A stretch of DNA of 64,000 nt. Origin: Puccinia triticina. Taxonomy: Eukaryota > Basidiomycota > Pucciniomycetes > Pucciniales > Pucciniaceae. The translations under genes were made by a program, and so were the position numbers. A model generated the notes under the pieces. That model was not told where the DNA came from and ran no database searches. It worked only from the letters and a program-made list of their open reading frames with translations. Shown here one piece after another: positions 53,701 to 63,934 of the stretch. Position 1 is the first letter of the stretch. Every line of letters starts with the position of its first letter. Where the stretch lies: positions 6,572,001 to 6,636,000 of the forward strand of contig NC_070564.1 of the NCBI RefSeq assembly GCF_026914185.1, in the 5' to 3' direction.

Positions 53701-53764
53701 TACATACCTGCAAAGCGGGCAAATGCTCTGCTGCGGGGTGTTCGACTGATCTCGGCTGGTCCAA
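50717..53764 (-). pseudogene. Second gene of the mariner-type transposon, unknown function
   Basis: Exons about 53764-53708, 53637-52806 and 52572-50717 (GTATGT...CAG and GTGAGA...CAG). The first exon overlaps the inner edge of the terminal repeat and gives SICPLCRYQ. Residues that follow are Pro/Gln-rich, then a folded segment (EFAVFAPSVAHKIALAQKGK ... LGHAGVITWMVHLSDYSFD). A second one reads IYTNNLWQWARAIRHGAPG. The C-terminus is MEQFLDHCNFHPNNP ... SHWSFFAETNLAELRSMNY, which looks like a small SAM-like helical domain. A solo LTR at 51423-51857 interrupts exon 3; removing it restores the frame. The role may be as accessory DNA-binding protein; not recognised. Confidence 0.6.
51423..51857 (+). 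mobile_element. Solo LTR (435 bp) inside the second transposon gene
   Basis: TGTTAAAATTTAG ... AAAATTCCAACA, flanked by AGTTG at 51418-51422 and 51858-51862 (five of five). It contains GGCTTTAAATAGACTAAAAA, a likely promoter TATA region. Removal rejoins SESQAN with SSDTDHYPEDP in one frame. Confidence 0.88.
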
Positions 53765-54084
53765 TGGTTTCGGGCCTGGGGGGAGGGTGCAGAGGTCGGT
53801 GGGTCAGCCAAAGCCAGGAAGGAGAGACGAGGGAGGGATTGAGAAACTCACAACGGGCTGAGTGGGGGGGGGGATTTGGGGGGCTGGGGGATTGAGGATG
53901 GCTGGGGTGGGTGCGGCCAGAATGGGGGGGGGATATGGTGCCGGCATTGGGGGGTGGGGGGTATGGAAACCACAGAGAGATACAGGTCCTGTATCTCTCT
54001 GTGGCTTTGTTTGGGTGTGGCTTTTTCTGAGCCTGGGGGTCGGATTTTCAGACCCCCCAAACGCAAGCTTTTTCGTATCTGCTG
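53757..54084. repeat. Right terminal inverted repeat
   Basis: Reverse complement of 48375-48703 with few differences, mainly in homopolymer length. It carries the same palindrome at about 53971-54004. Confidence 0.9.
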
Positions 54085-54086
54085 TA

Positions 54087-55100
54087 ATTCAACATCTGAT
54101 CAACAGATCAGTTGTTCATACATTAGGCTACAGTTGCTGTTGGGATACAGTAAAAAGTTACACAAGAGTTATGGTTAACTGTACCATGACTTCAGTCCCT
54201 GGGTCTGATGGAATTACGGTGTGGCACTCTGTAGGAAGTGCCACACATTCCCCCCTGGTGATAATGAAACATACCTTCTCTCCCTTCTTCAGAATCCGGA
54301 TGTTCCACATCTATTGGAATTCAGGTGAAATTGGAAGGTCTATTTTTCAGTACCTTCCAATGTTTTATACCTTCATGCAGACTCAGTTTTGACACTTACA
54401 ATCCCTTGCCAATTCATTTCCTTGTTCCCTGATTTCTGGAAACTTGGACATTAATTTTTGAACAAATTTGTGTCCTTTGGAGTTGTCCATCAGGGGTGCT
54501 ATACTACCCAACGGCCTTATCTTTATCTTGTCAACATTAAAGGCACTCCATGTAATTCTTGGGGAAAGTCGTGCTGTTTCTGTTGCACGTTAAAGCATCA
54601 AAAGCATCAGCCTTGTCAGTTGTTTGGTTTGGACTGCTCAGAAATCCAGAAAGATCAAGTACCGGTAATAGGTGGCATGCATTGATCAGTTGCTGGCAAG
54701 CAATAAATTAATTTGCACTATTATCACAAATGAGGAGTAACGGAGATTTGGCAGTTGGAAGTTAGTGATGAAGGGGGCTCAGAGGGACTCCTATTCTTAT
54801 ATTCACTGGGTTGCTCTAGGTTGCACTGAGGTTTGGTTTTATCAATTTATGTTCTAACAGCTGCGGGTTAAAAAGCGCAGTGTTTTTTTTTGCCCCGCTG
54901 CGCTGCGCTGCAGGGTAGCGATCAGAGCGTGCAGCTGCAAGAGTGCCCCCAGAATTATGATGGTTTGAGACGATGTTGATTACAGAGGAACAAACCAACA
55001 CGCGCGAGAACCACGTACTCCTGTCTAGTGAACATAGGGTAAACCCCTTTAGGGGGTTACAACAAGAGGAGGGAGGGTTCGGGACAAGTGACATGCCTGT
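54087..55100. other. No gene; copia LTR relic at about 54218-54265
   Basis: On the minus strand 54265-54218 reads CACCAGGGGGGAATGTGTGG then CACTTCCTACAGAGTGCC, the same purine tract plus LTR start as at 44052, in opposite orientation. Confidence 0.6.
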
Positions 55101-55199
55101 GAATGTTGCCCTGTGTTCACTTCCGTATCTCGATTCTCAAGCCTCAACCCCAACGACTGGTCTCAAGATCCACAGCATACAGGCGACTCCCTCGTTCGC

Positions 55200-55476
55200 A
55201 TCGGACGCACTTCTTCGCAGCTCAGTCCAGTTGTCTCGCCCTCCGCTTGATTGTGCCCCTTCCCGATGGCACCAGTAAGATTTTCTCTCTCCCTAACCCC
55301 AAACATACCTGCAGCTCCAATATTGACATCTCGATGTCAAACCTCTCAGTCGTCAAGGAAGAAATCAAAGCCCAACTCATCAGAACTTGACGCTGAACGC
55401 GCTCTCTTTTTGGAACTCCATCCCAATCATGACGAGCCAGCCCGGTTATTCGATGAACTTTACAAAGTTGCTGGAT
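55200..55476 (+). CDS. Probable upstream exons of the ATPase gene
   Basis: Two pieces flank the GTAAGA...CCTAAC...TGCAG intron at about 55273-55318. The first reads ALRLIVPLPDGT and the second, after the intron, continues to ERALFLELHPNHDEPARLF and ends at GGAT|GTAAGC. An alternative unspliced frame reads NLSVVKEEIKAQL, which looks like the ubiquitin-like N-terminus of Crinklers. The frames disagree, so this N-terminus may be mis-modelled or damaged. Confidence 0.35.
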
Positions 55477-55510
55477 GTAAGCCATTCTCCCTGGGTGATC
55501 ACGAACTACA

Positions 55511-58027
55511 GAGCCGCAACTGATCTTCTTGGACACTCCTGACGAACCTGAAGTGGAAAAGGTGCGAAAACACAACAAAGAACTAGCCCGTATTTTTCGC
55601 CTTTCGGAAAGGACCGTCAAAGAGCAGGGAAAGATCGCCTGGACCTGGGAAGAACTTACCTCAGGGGAACTGGGAGCTCTTCCCATGCTCCAGAAGAAAC
55701 TCGGCCTCACCGTTGGAGCTGATGAAGTCCACACACTGATCTCGTGTGCTTACTTCATCCGATTCCCCGACCAAACTTCTGAATTGTCGAATCAACAGAT
55801 GCTTGCTGCAATTAAGGCTTCCACCACTCCTGAAGAAAACATACTCAAAGATACTGAAACGATCGAATGGTCAACCGCAATCGTCCAGAAAGGTTTCGAA
55901 TCAGATTATAGGGGACACGATCTTATTGTTCTCCCAACCCTGAAAACCCTCAGAGAATTGGCAGGCCTATGGAAGCCAGATGATTACAAAGCACCCTACA
56001 CTTCGATCATCGGCCCGACCATGAGCGGAAAAACTCGATTACTCAAGGAGCTGGCTGCTCACGTCTGTGTAGTCTATGTCTGTCTCCGGCCTTTCAATTC
56101 AAGTGGGCAGCCCCCCCGTTCCGGAATTGCGGATTATTTCACAAGCCCGCCTCCGAATTCAGACTTGCACGAGCACTATACTCGCTTATTAACTGCAATC
56201 TTCAACACGGTTTCTCGCTTCTTTTCAAGGGATGATATACGTAAAATCAAAAAGTTCGAAGATCGATTGAAGGCGTGGTTTGATTATAGTTTTCAGTTAA
56301 ACGGCATTTTGAAGGATAAATACAACAACGACGTCGCAGAGGCAATGGACAAGGGAAATGTGCGGAATAGACTACGAAAAGGTGCGGAAAAGCTAGACCA
56401 AGCGGAAAAGCTAGACCAAGCTCTCGCTGCTGCGGTAACACGGGTGTCTAATAAGCTCAAGTTCAAAAACGACGGAGGGCTTAGGGTTCTCTTGGCGATA
56501 GATGAGGCCAGCAAGTTGATTGAGCCCATAGACACAAAGCACGAGATTCCATATTTTCGGGTGTTTCGTCGGGCTTTATCACAAATACCTGGCTCCCTGG
56601 GGTTCTTTGGCGTCTTCACCGATACAACCTCGCGGGTCGCCAACTTCAACCCAGCCCCAGGCCGAGACCCCAGCGTAAGGTTCCACGGTTTTGGCGATAA
56701 ATTATTTGCTCCGATCTACCAAATCGCATCACTTGATGTGCTCGTCTCGAAAATACCGCCGAGCTCATGGGATGAGTTGCTATTGCCAAAACGGCTCTTT
56801 AACTACGGCTGCCCATTTTATGGGTTGTATTTCGACGGCATAAACGAAGAGAAACCAGTGACTGCTATCGGAACCACGGCGTTGATTGCCCACACAAAAT
56901 TATTGATGAAGAGTCCATCGGCATCTCTAGAATTGTCCGAGCTGCAATGTTTTGCCATTCTGGGCTCTTTGATCCAGACCCGGCTGACCTTACATTCGCC
57001 CATCAACTCGGAACTTGTTGCAAGTCACGCGGCTCATTGCCTTTTTATCGACGAAACTCGAGAATTGATTGTCAGCGAGTATCCCCCGCAGTTCGTCTAT
57101 GCGTCGGCGGCAAACGGCATTCTTGCAACCAACGAGAAGCGCTGGATCAAGTGTATCGATGTTCTTGCTTCGGCAGTCCAAAGAGGACTCGTCGCCCTCG
57201 GAGACGCCGGCGAAATGGCGACCAGATTAATATTGATATACGCTATGCAGAAAACCCCGGCGGATCCTTGTAACCCAACCAATACAATCCCCAATGGATA
57301 TTCAGTGCGATTGGCAGATTTCCTCGAGACCTTGAGCGGGAAAGACCCAGATACCATGGAATTTGGCTGTTTCAACAACGACGATGCAAACAACGACAAC
57401 GCAATCAACAAGAGCGAAGACAACATAAGAAGACTCTTGAAAGAAGGCCGGGTATTTTTCAACCACTTTGCCCGGATTTCGTACACCCCCAACGATACCG
57501 ACTTCTTGGAGCTCTTGTACCGAGGTCTTGCGGTACAATGCAAGAGTAGGCAACCTGGGCTTGACGATCTATTTCCCATCTATCTAGCCCCCACACCAGA
57601 ATCTCAAGAGCTAGACTCCGAAAACATCACCTTTTGTGGTGTTCAAACAAAAAATCAAACAGGTTACGTTGACTGGAAGGAGAGTCCCAACTGGTCAAAA
57701 AGTTACGCCACTATTGAAGGCATCAAAAATCCGTATCTCATTCTGCTATTCAGCTTGAGAACCGCCAGTCGTAAGGTTACAAAATGGGGAAATCCGACCA
57801 AGTCCGAAGACAACGGAAGAGTTTCTTACCAGTTTCTTGGACTGGACGAGATCAAGTGTCTCACCCCTGAAATACGCTCTGCGCTAGAGCGTCTGATTAC
57901 CGCGATACCAGATGACTTACTGAAGCTTCATGATAAACCTAATGAGTCGACTGAACAATGGGTCAAACACGTGAACCACGTCTTCTATCCGAGGGCACCT
58001 GAGCAACCGTCTCCTCCGTCAACATAA
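55511..58027 (+). CDS. P-loop ATPase with PD-(D/E)XK-like C-terminus (Crinkler/CR-type)
   Basis: An open frame of more than 830 codons ending TAA at 58025-58027. Numbering from the Leu codon at 55529: Walker A GPTMSGKT at about 162-169, Walker B LRVLLAIDE at 318-326, then a helical region. Near 680-709, LDDLFPIYLAP and ITFCGVQTKN fit the D...Q-x-K core of restriction-endonuclease-fold nucleases. This order (NTPase then nuclease) is the architecture described for eukaryotic CR/Crinkler proteins, some of which are effectors and some transposon-related. There is no in-frame ATG before 55686. Upstream exons probably exist (a 46-nt GTAAGA...TGCAG intron at about 55273-55318; a GTAAGC donor at 55477), but I could not join them without a stop. 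The ATPase core is intact. Confidence 0.6.
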   Translation, partial: EPQLIFLDTPDEPEVEKVRKHNKELARIFRLSERTVKEQGKIAWTWEELTSGELGALPMLQKKLGLTVGADEVHTLISCAYFIRFPDQTSELSNQQMLAAIKASTTPEENILKDTETIEWSTAIVQKGFESDYRGHDLIVLPTLKTLRELAGLWKPDDYKAPYTSIIGPTMSGKTRLLKELAAHVCVVYVCLRPFNSSGQPPRSGIADYFTSPPPNSDLHEHYTRLLTAIFNTVSRFFSRDDIRKIKKFEDRLKAWFDYSFQLNGILKDKYNNDVAEAMDKGNVRNRLRKGAEKLDQAEKLDQALAAAVTRVSNKLKFKNDGGLRVLLAIDEASKLIEPIDTKHEIPYFRVFRRALSQIPGSLGFFGVFTDTTSRVANFNPAPGRDPSVRFHGFGDKLFAPIYQIASLDVLVSKIPPSSWDELLLPKRLFNYGCPFYGLYFDGINEEKPVTAIGTTALIAHTKLLMKSPSASLELSELQCFAILGSLIQTRLTLHSPINSELVASHAAHCLFIDETRELIVSEYPPQFVYASAANGILATNEKRWIKCIDVLASAVQRGLVALGDAGEMATRLILIYAMQKTPADPCNPTNTIPNGYSVRLADFLETLSGKDPDTMEFGCFNNDDANNDNAINKSEDNIRRLLKEGRVFFNHFARISYTPNDTDFLELLYRGLAVQCKSRQPGLDDLFPIYLAPTPESQELDSENITFCGVQTKNQTGYVDWKESPNWSKSYATIEGIKNPYLILLFSLRTASRKVTKWGNPTKSEDNGRVSYQFLGLDEIKCLTPEIRSALERLITAIPDDLLKLHDKPNESTEQWVKHVNHVFYPRAPEQPSPPST

Positions 58028-58424
58028 AAAAGCAGCCAAGCAGCACGCGAAGAGCACCCAAGCGAAACTGTAAGTTGTCCGTTTCATTGAACAAGCTAAC
58101 CCAAATACCGTCCAAGTTATAAGATTCTCATTAGATTACGTGTTGCAGGTCAAATCTTTCCGATCAGTCCGCAGCTCAGACACTACCCCCTCGGCTTTGG
58201 ACAACCCTAGTTTGCGTCGAGTCTTAACTCTCAACAATCACTTCCGCTTTTATCGAAGTCTCTCATCTCATCCCCCGCACTATCCTATGTTCTTCGAACC
58301 TCATTTCTTTTATTGGTTCCAAAATAATGTGTTTTCCTTTAACATGTATCAAGTACATAAAAAACATGGAATCACTTTGATCCAGCTTGAATCAGAGCAA
58401 TATGGTGCCATTTCACAACCTTTA

Positions 58425-58581
58425 TGGTATTCAAAATTGCATATGCCACTGTTTACATAAAATCATAAAGCCCATTTTGGCTGGGAGATGTCAGCTTGCA
58501 TAAAACTTAAAGTGACATCTCCCAGCCAAAATTGCAGTTTATGATTTTATGTAAAAAAATCTTATGCAATTTTGAATACCA
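58425..58581. mobile_element. 157-bp palindromic MITE at TA
   Basis: Ends TGGTATTCAAAATTGCATA and TATGCAATTTTGAATACCA, flanked by TA. The centre contains the CATTTTGGCTGGGAGATGTCA inverted pair. It lies in the 3' flank of the ATPase gene. Confidence 0.85.
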
Positions 58582-59154
58582 TACTTGTAATCAGTTTTAC
58601 CGGGTCTTCAAGAACTACAGAGATGTAAAGAACAAAGTATTGTGCTGCTTCAGTGATGCGACAGTGGATGAAAGCTACATAATTAGCCCGGCCCATAGCA
58701 TGTATGATTCGGGCGGCATTAATGGGAGTGGCCTTGCCATTGACTTGTATCCCTTGCAACTGAGCCTGGAGTCACCGTCCTGACGCCTCTCAACAGGAGG
58801 CTGAAGCTCAGCATCACAAAAAAAGGGAAAGTCTTTTCACATGCTTCTAACACGGATGGGGGTGTTGTGTCAAGGATACATATGGATGAACACGCCGGCC
58901 GGTCGCCAATGTCACCAACACCTGGAGATCTGACTTGGGTGGCCAGATGGGCACACGGCAATGACAGTGCCGGCCATCAAAACACAAGACTTTACTCATT
59001 GAGAGCAAAATATTAGACTGTTGACGGTCTTGAGCTCCCAGGAGGTGATTTCACATCAGGAACACCTTCTATAAGTAGGGGCTAATTTCCTACGGAACTG
59101 CACCAAATCCTTATCCACAGTGCTTTATAGAAGGCATTCCTGATGTGTAATATG

Positions 59155-59560
59155 TACCTCCTTGGAGCTCAACATATTTTCTAGAGAGTGTATTCACATG
59201 GCAGAAAAAATCTGGGGGTGTTTGGAGCACTGTAGCTAAGGATTTGGTGGATTGCCTTTGTAGGAAATCCGCCAAATCAGCCCCCGGCTACACAAGGTGT
59301 CCCTGAGGTGTGCTAATTCCATGAAGCTCAACATATGTTCCAAAGAGTTTATTTTTATTGCAAAAAAAATTGGGGCCGTTCAGAGCACTGTAGACGAGGT
59401 TTTGGGGTTTGCCTTAGTAGGAAATCCGCCAAATTAACCCCCCTGTTCCACAAGTCCTTCCTGATGGTTTCTAATGTTGCAAATCTAAACATATTGTCTA
59501 GACAGTGTATCTAGATGGCTGTAAAACTTTGGGAGCATTTGGGTGCTACAGTGAGGAGAT
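59155..59560. repeat. ~165-bp degenerate tandem repeat, 2.5 copies
   Basis: Each copy starts near GAGCTCAACATATTTTC, contains GGAGCACTGTAG and GTAGGAAATCCGCCAAAT, and ends CCTGATG or CCCTGAGG. A further, more diverged copy may begin at about 59035. Confidence 0.7.
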
Positions 59561-59673
59561 ATGATTTTTTTATTTATTTTGTGGGATTTTTTGTACAATT
59601 AAAATCCCAACTCCCGTTTGAGATCGCGGAATTACAAGGGGCAGGCTTCAGGCACACCAAAAAATTCCCAGAT

Positions 59674-59880
59674 GCACACCAAAAAAGGTGTGCACTCCTG
59701 ACCACTCCAATATTTTTGGAGTGGAGGATGGTTCACTCCAAAACCAGCCCCCATTTGGAGTGCACAACCCTGCACTCCAGGCTGGTATGGAGTGAACCAA
59801 ACTTAGTCAGTCCCTCTTCTGCCTCGCGCAAAGCGTGAGCCTCCAAAGGAGGGACTTGGGACTAAGCGGCAAATTTTGGC
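59674..59880. mobile_element. Foldback remnant with ACTCCAAA words and AGTCCCTC ends
   Basis: Two palindromic parts: ACTCCAAA/TTTGGAGT repeats like those in the 18289 MITE (59690-59790), and CTTAGTCAGTCCCTC ... GAGGGACTTGGGACTAAG (59802-59873), similar to the ends of the Mutator-like foldbacks. Confidence 0.5.
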
Positions 59881-60510
59881 GTGAGTCCTGAGGACCCCAT
59901 TTTTGATTTTGGCTGGTGTCAAATTACTTTGACCCCATGTTACTCAATCATCCTGTGGACCAGATTAGCCACCCAGGAGCCAAATTGAAGGCCTACATCT
60001 TGCCTTCAAGACTACATAGGCCACTATTTTGTTTCTCTAATGGCCTTGAGCCAAGAAGGCATGTAAATTCATGACTTCAGGATTCAAGGATTGATCATAC
60101 ACACATACATATTACATAAGTATCAACCTGCAGGACAATGTTGTACCAGAGCTGTATCTAGCACACTGCTGTTTTTGATTCTCCTGGAAGAGTACAGGGA
60201 TGTTTATGGAAATAGTTCCTGTACACAAGTAAAAAAAAAAGAAAACCCACATCCGTTGAAGAGAGCTCATTGGTGTTTTTGCAAGGGTTTCCAGGAGCCC
60301 CATGGGGGATTTGTTGGAGTATGAGTGGATGAATGCCTGCGGAAGAAGCTAGGCTCCAAGGCCATGTCAATCATGACCCAATCCAAGCAGCTGGGGTTGT
60401 GTAATAAGGGATCTAGTAAAAAATAACATCAACTTCAGGTCGGAATTTTGCTCCTCAGTTGCCGCAAGTTGCTCTTGGATTTTGTTCAAGCAATTAGCCG
60501 CAGCAATTCG

Positions 60511-61265
60511 TCAGTCGGCGTCCCTGGTTGTTTTCTCTAGAAGCTTGAGTTTCTGACAAAGAAACTCACTCTCCTCAACCTTTCTCTTGGCATGTTTGAT
60601 CCCTTTGGGTCGCTTCCATCGAAGTTCAGACTCATCAGCGCCTTGCGGTGTAGAGGAGGGATCTGGCTGTGACTGGAAACTGGCTGAGAGCAAAGGTGAC
60701 TCAGCGGATGTTGAGTTTGCTGCTGAGTGGGTTGAAGGGCGTGCAGAGGGCCGGGCACCATTTTTTGTGTGTCCAGTCATCAATTTCTTCCACTTTGGCA
60801 CGTCCTTGATGATATTCCAAGCTGATTCATGGGTGAGAGCACAATTTTTGGTCTGGAGGTACATCTCCTTTGCATTGATGAGCCAGTCCGATGGGGAGGT
60901 TCCAGAAGCTGGATTATTGGCCATTTGATTGTATATCGCGGCGAATTGGAGAATGAATTTCTGTATGTTCTTCCACCTATAAGAACAACCCACAAATGAC
61001 AACATCAGTAAGTATAGACTTGAGCCAACAAGAGAAAATAGGCATACCTGCTTTGGAGCTTATTCCCATCTCTTGGAAGCCCAGGAGTGAACCGGTTATA
61101 GTTGTTGGCAATACAAGCAAAGAACTCATCTCTCCCTTGCTGGTTTGAGTGGATCACATCTTCAGAGGTCACAACCCAACTTTTCACAAGCTGTGTGTCT
61201 TCCTTGGGAGGGAAGTTTGGGGCTTGTTTGTTTTTTGAGTGATCATCTTCATTGTTGCTAGCCAT
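60511..61265 (-). CDS. Myb/trihelix-like protein with NAM-associated C-terminal region
   Basis: Exons 61265-61048 and 60976-60511 joined across a GTATGC...TTATAG intron; 227 residues, intact. Residues 15-80 form a Myb/SANT-like fold with the expected Trp and basic pattern (FPPKEDTQLVKSW ... GNKLQSRWKNIQKF). Then ESAWNIIKDVPKWKKL, the region named after plant NAM-associated proteins, and a Ser-rich then Lys-rich coiled tail (RKVEESEFLCQKLKLLEKT). Such proteins accompany PIF/Harbinger transposases and bind their ends. A PIF-type end lies 250 bp upstream at 61517, which supports transposon origin. No transposase is nearby. An in-frame ATG at 61298 is an alternative start. Confidence 0.72.
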
Positions 61266-61329
61266 TGTGTTGGATATGGTTGACTTTGGGATATACACAT
61301 GTGGAGGGGGATATGTGCCTTAATGCAAG

Positions 61330-61517
61330 ATAATCCAGGCCATGCTGCATATTCATTTTCAGTCTAGTCCCAGGATTAGTGGGGTCTACATCTAGACCCC
61401 ACTAGCTCCAAACGGAGCTCCGGGTCAAATTGATCCCGAGTTAATCCGAGCCAATGCGGATGCGGGGGTGGACTAAGTGCCCTAATCCGGGCTAACTTAG
61501 TGCCAAATGCGGATGCT
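61330..61517. mobile_element. Right end of a PIF/Harbinger-type element
   Basis: Ends CCAAATGCGGATGCTC, the same terminus as the MITE at 33175-33538, with repeated CCAATGCGGATGCGGG and AATCCGGGCTAA words just inside. I could not find the left end. Confidence 0.6.
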
Positions 61518-61739
61518 CAAGGGGCGTGCCTTTGGCTGGCGCAAGGGCGGCGCGCCCAGGCGAGGCTGAGAGGGCAGGATTTTATGCATAACAATGATTT
61601 TATTTGGTATTTTGGAACTGAGGATTTTATTTTTTTTCCTGGGTAGGGTATCCCCGCGGGGTCCCCCACAGAACTTAGAAGCCACCGCAGCCGGCAGGTC
61701 CTGACCTCACCCGTGGAGGTACACCACAGAGTGCCCCCA

Positions 61740-61921
61740 ACCGCGGTTTGACGTGGGACGCGATGTGGAGACGACCCCTGCGACCCCGCCCTGAATTTTT
61801 GGTGTCACCCGGAGCGGGAGTGATTGCCACCCGCGGTCGGCGCGACCTGCCACGTGATTCCCACGTGCGGGGCCCGCGGTCGGCAAATTCCTCACGTTGG
61901 CCTGCCGTGGGCGCTGCGGTC
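61740..61921. repeat. Dispersed ~190-bp repeat, copy 2
   Basis: Same orientation and nearly the same sequence as 45833-46010. Confidence 0.85.
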
Positions 61922-62371
61922 GGGCTTCTGTCCCACGTGGGGCTTCCGTCCGGCGACCCACCAAAGGCGCACAGGATGTAAATCCCATCCAGATGCCGTG
62001 AGCTTCCTGTCAGCCGGGCTACTAGAATAAGTTAGAGCCCGGCTAACTATTCTACCTAGGTTGTTAACTATACATAACAGTTGCGGCGCAGAGCGCCTAA
62101 ACAGTCGCTAAAACCACTCGGCTTTAGCGACTACAACCTAAGGAGCGAGTGACAGAACTCCAGCCGAAGGAATCGGCTGGAAAATAAGCATAGAATTGGT
62201 TGAAAGCCCGTTCCCAGGCCAAGGGAACGGGCCGCGAGAAACCTTATAGTATCAAAAAGATCAAGAACTACTCAATCGGGAAAGGCCGGGAGAGAAGTAA
62301 ACTAATACTCCTACTCCCCACCTGTGGCCACCTCTAGACCCCATACTATGCACTAACCTAAAACCCATATT

Positions 62372-62785
62372 AAGTCGCTGCATACCGCCTTTCTGGCAGG
62401 GAAAATAAACACCCTGGAAAACCCAGGGTACCTAAAAAACCTGCCTTTGGGACTCCAACAAAATTTCACCAAGTCCCCTCATTAGCCGGCCAACCCTGCT
62501 ACATCACTCACCGTCCGCTCACATCACATCCCCCCCGCCACCGGTTGCCCGCTCATATCACTCCCCCTGCCACCGTTGTCACATCATATCCACCCGTCCG
62601 CGGTCTTACATAATCCGGAGTCATATGACCCCGGCTCCGCCCTACATCACTCACCGTCCGCTCACATCACATCCCCCCCGCCACCGGTTGCCCGCTCACA
62701 TCACTCCCCCCACCACCGTTGTCACATCATATCCACCCGTCCGCGGTCTTACAGAATCCAGAGTCATGTGACCCCGGCATACTTC
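62372..62785. repeat. Dispersed repeat copy 2 plus a 142-bp tandem duplication
   Basis: 62372-62450 matches 26552-26620. A block starting CTACATCACTCACCGTCCGC is then present twice in tandem (about 62500-62641 and 62642-62783) with few differences. Confidence 0.8.
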
Positions 62786-63311
62786 ACATCTCCTTGTCAA
62801 CTTCCAAACAGCCATTCGGTCCAAATTACTCCTCTTATGCTCTACAACTCAAGTTCCATCAGTTTTAATGTTTTCTACAAACATTTATTTTTCTTCATCA
62901 TTTGGTTTTGCGTGTTGTTGGAATACCAAGTCACTCGCAATTTACATGCAACATCTCGGGTGTAAATGATGATGGAGTCGCTCCTAGGGGCAAGATTCAT
63001 TTGAATGAGAAACTTGCAAGTAGTCAAATCCTTCATGATAAAGGAAAAGATTGTTAAGATGATTGCTTAGGTTTGCTTTTTGGTCAACACAAGGGACGGG
63101 GACACAACTACAGCAAGGCAAACTACAAGCACTAAAAAAGAGGTTGAGCGAACGATGAGACGAGATTTGATGTAGTGAGCGTGCATTGTAGATTTTTCTG
63201 GCCAAAGCAAGCTAAATACAGCGGGCAAAAGAGACAGCTGATACCAGGAACATCAAGAGGAGAAAACGGTGATACTGGCTAATCCAAGGGCAAATAATCT
63301 ATCTAAAAACT
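62786..63311. other. No gene seen
   Basis: AT-rich sequence with no protein-like frame. It contains the 3' flank of the minus-strand gene that follows. Confidence 0.5.
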
Positions 63312-63934
63312 TTATTCAGAGCCACCTGGGATTGGGATGTATTCAGAGTGAGGAGTCATTGATCTCTCCTCGCGAAAATGACCAGTCGAGTTAATAAGAG
63401 CAAGATTCTGTCTGGTGAGTATGCGGCGGTTGGGAGCGGGTGAAGCGATTCCGTCACCCAGCTCCGAGGACGATGTATTGTCTTCAGAATCTGGGACACG
63501 GTTCTTAGATTTGCAAGCATGGAATTTGGGGTTCGGATTCTTGACTCCCTTAGATGCAACGGGAACTTTGCAGCCATATCTTTTCACGCCCTTTCCCGAG
63601 GGATCCTTACTAATGATTTGGCTCCCGTTGAAGCCAACAGTGATACCTGGAGCTTCGTCTTCATCCGAGTCAGGCTCGCGCCCAATGATGCTGATCTGAC
63701 CTTCTGAAGAATCAGGGGGAGGTGGACCAATAAGTCGGACCCACCCGTTGGCAAAGGCTGTCAGAATACGGCGAGTCTGAGCGATCCGCATGTCTGATGG
63801 CCGGGCACAAAAGTCTCCCGGTACAACACCCTTGCTATTTGGGTGGACCTGCAAGGTAACATCGAGTGCGCTCAACTTTTGTACGGTTTTGGTACCTGGC
63901 CAACCACCAGTCCAGACTCCGTGGGTAGCTATGG
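63312..63934 (-). CDS. Last exon of a second unknown-family gene, cut by the window end
   Basis: The exon starts after a TTCCTCAG acceptor (63935-63937) and is open to TGA at 63312. It encodes ATHGVWTGGWPGT, then ILTAFANGWVRLIGPP, an acidic stretch, and a basic Ser-rich tail ending PIPGGSE. It is the paralogue of 28658-28144 but lacks that copy's TGA, so this one may be functional. The upstream exons are outside the window. Confidence 0.65.

Larger units (their letters stand above)
48375..54084. mobile_element. Two-gene Tc1/mariner-type transposon (5710 bp)
   Basis: 329-bp terminal inverted repeats begin CAGCAGATACGAAAAAGC and end at about 48703 and 53757. The flanks are TA at 48373-48374 and 54085-54086. 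It carries a DDE transposase on the plus strand (48810-49917) and a spliced gene on the minus strand (53764-50717), converging toward the middle. A solo LTR has inserted into the minus-strand gene. The element boundary is firm; the coding genes are damaged. Confidence 0.88.
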
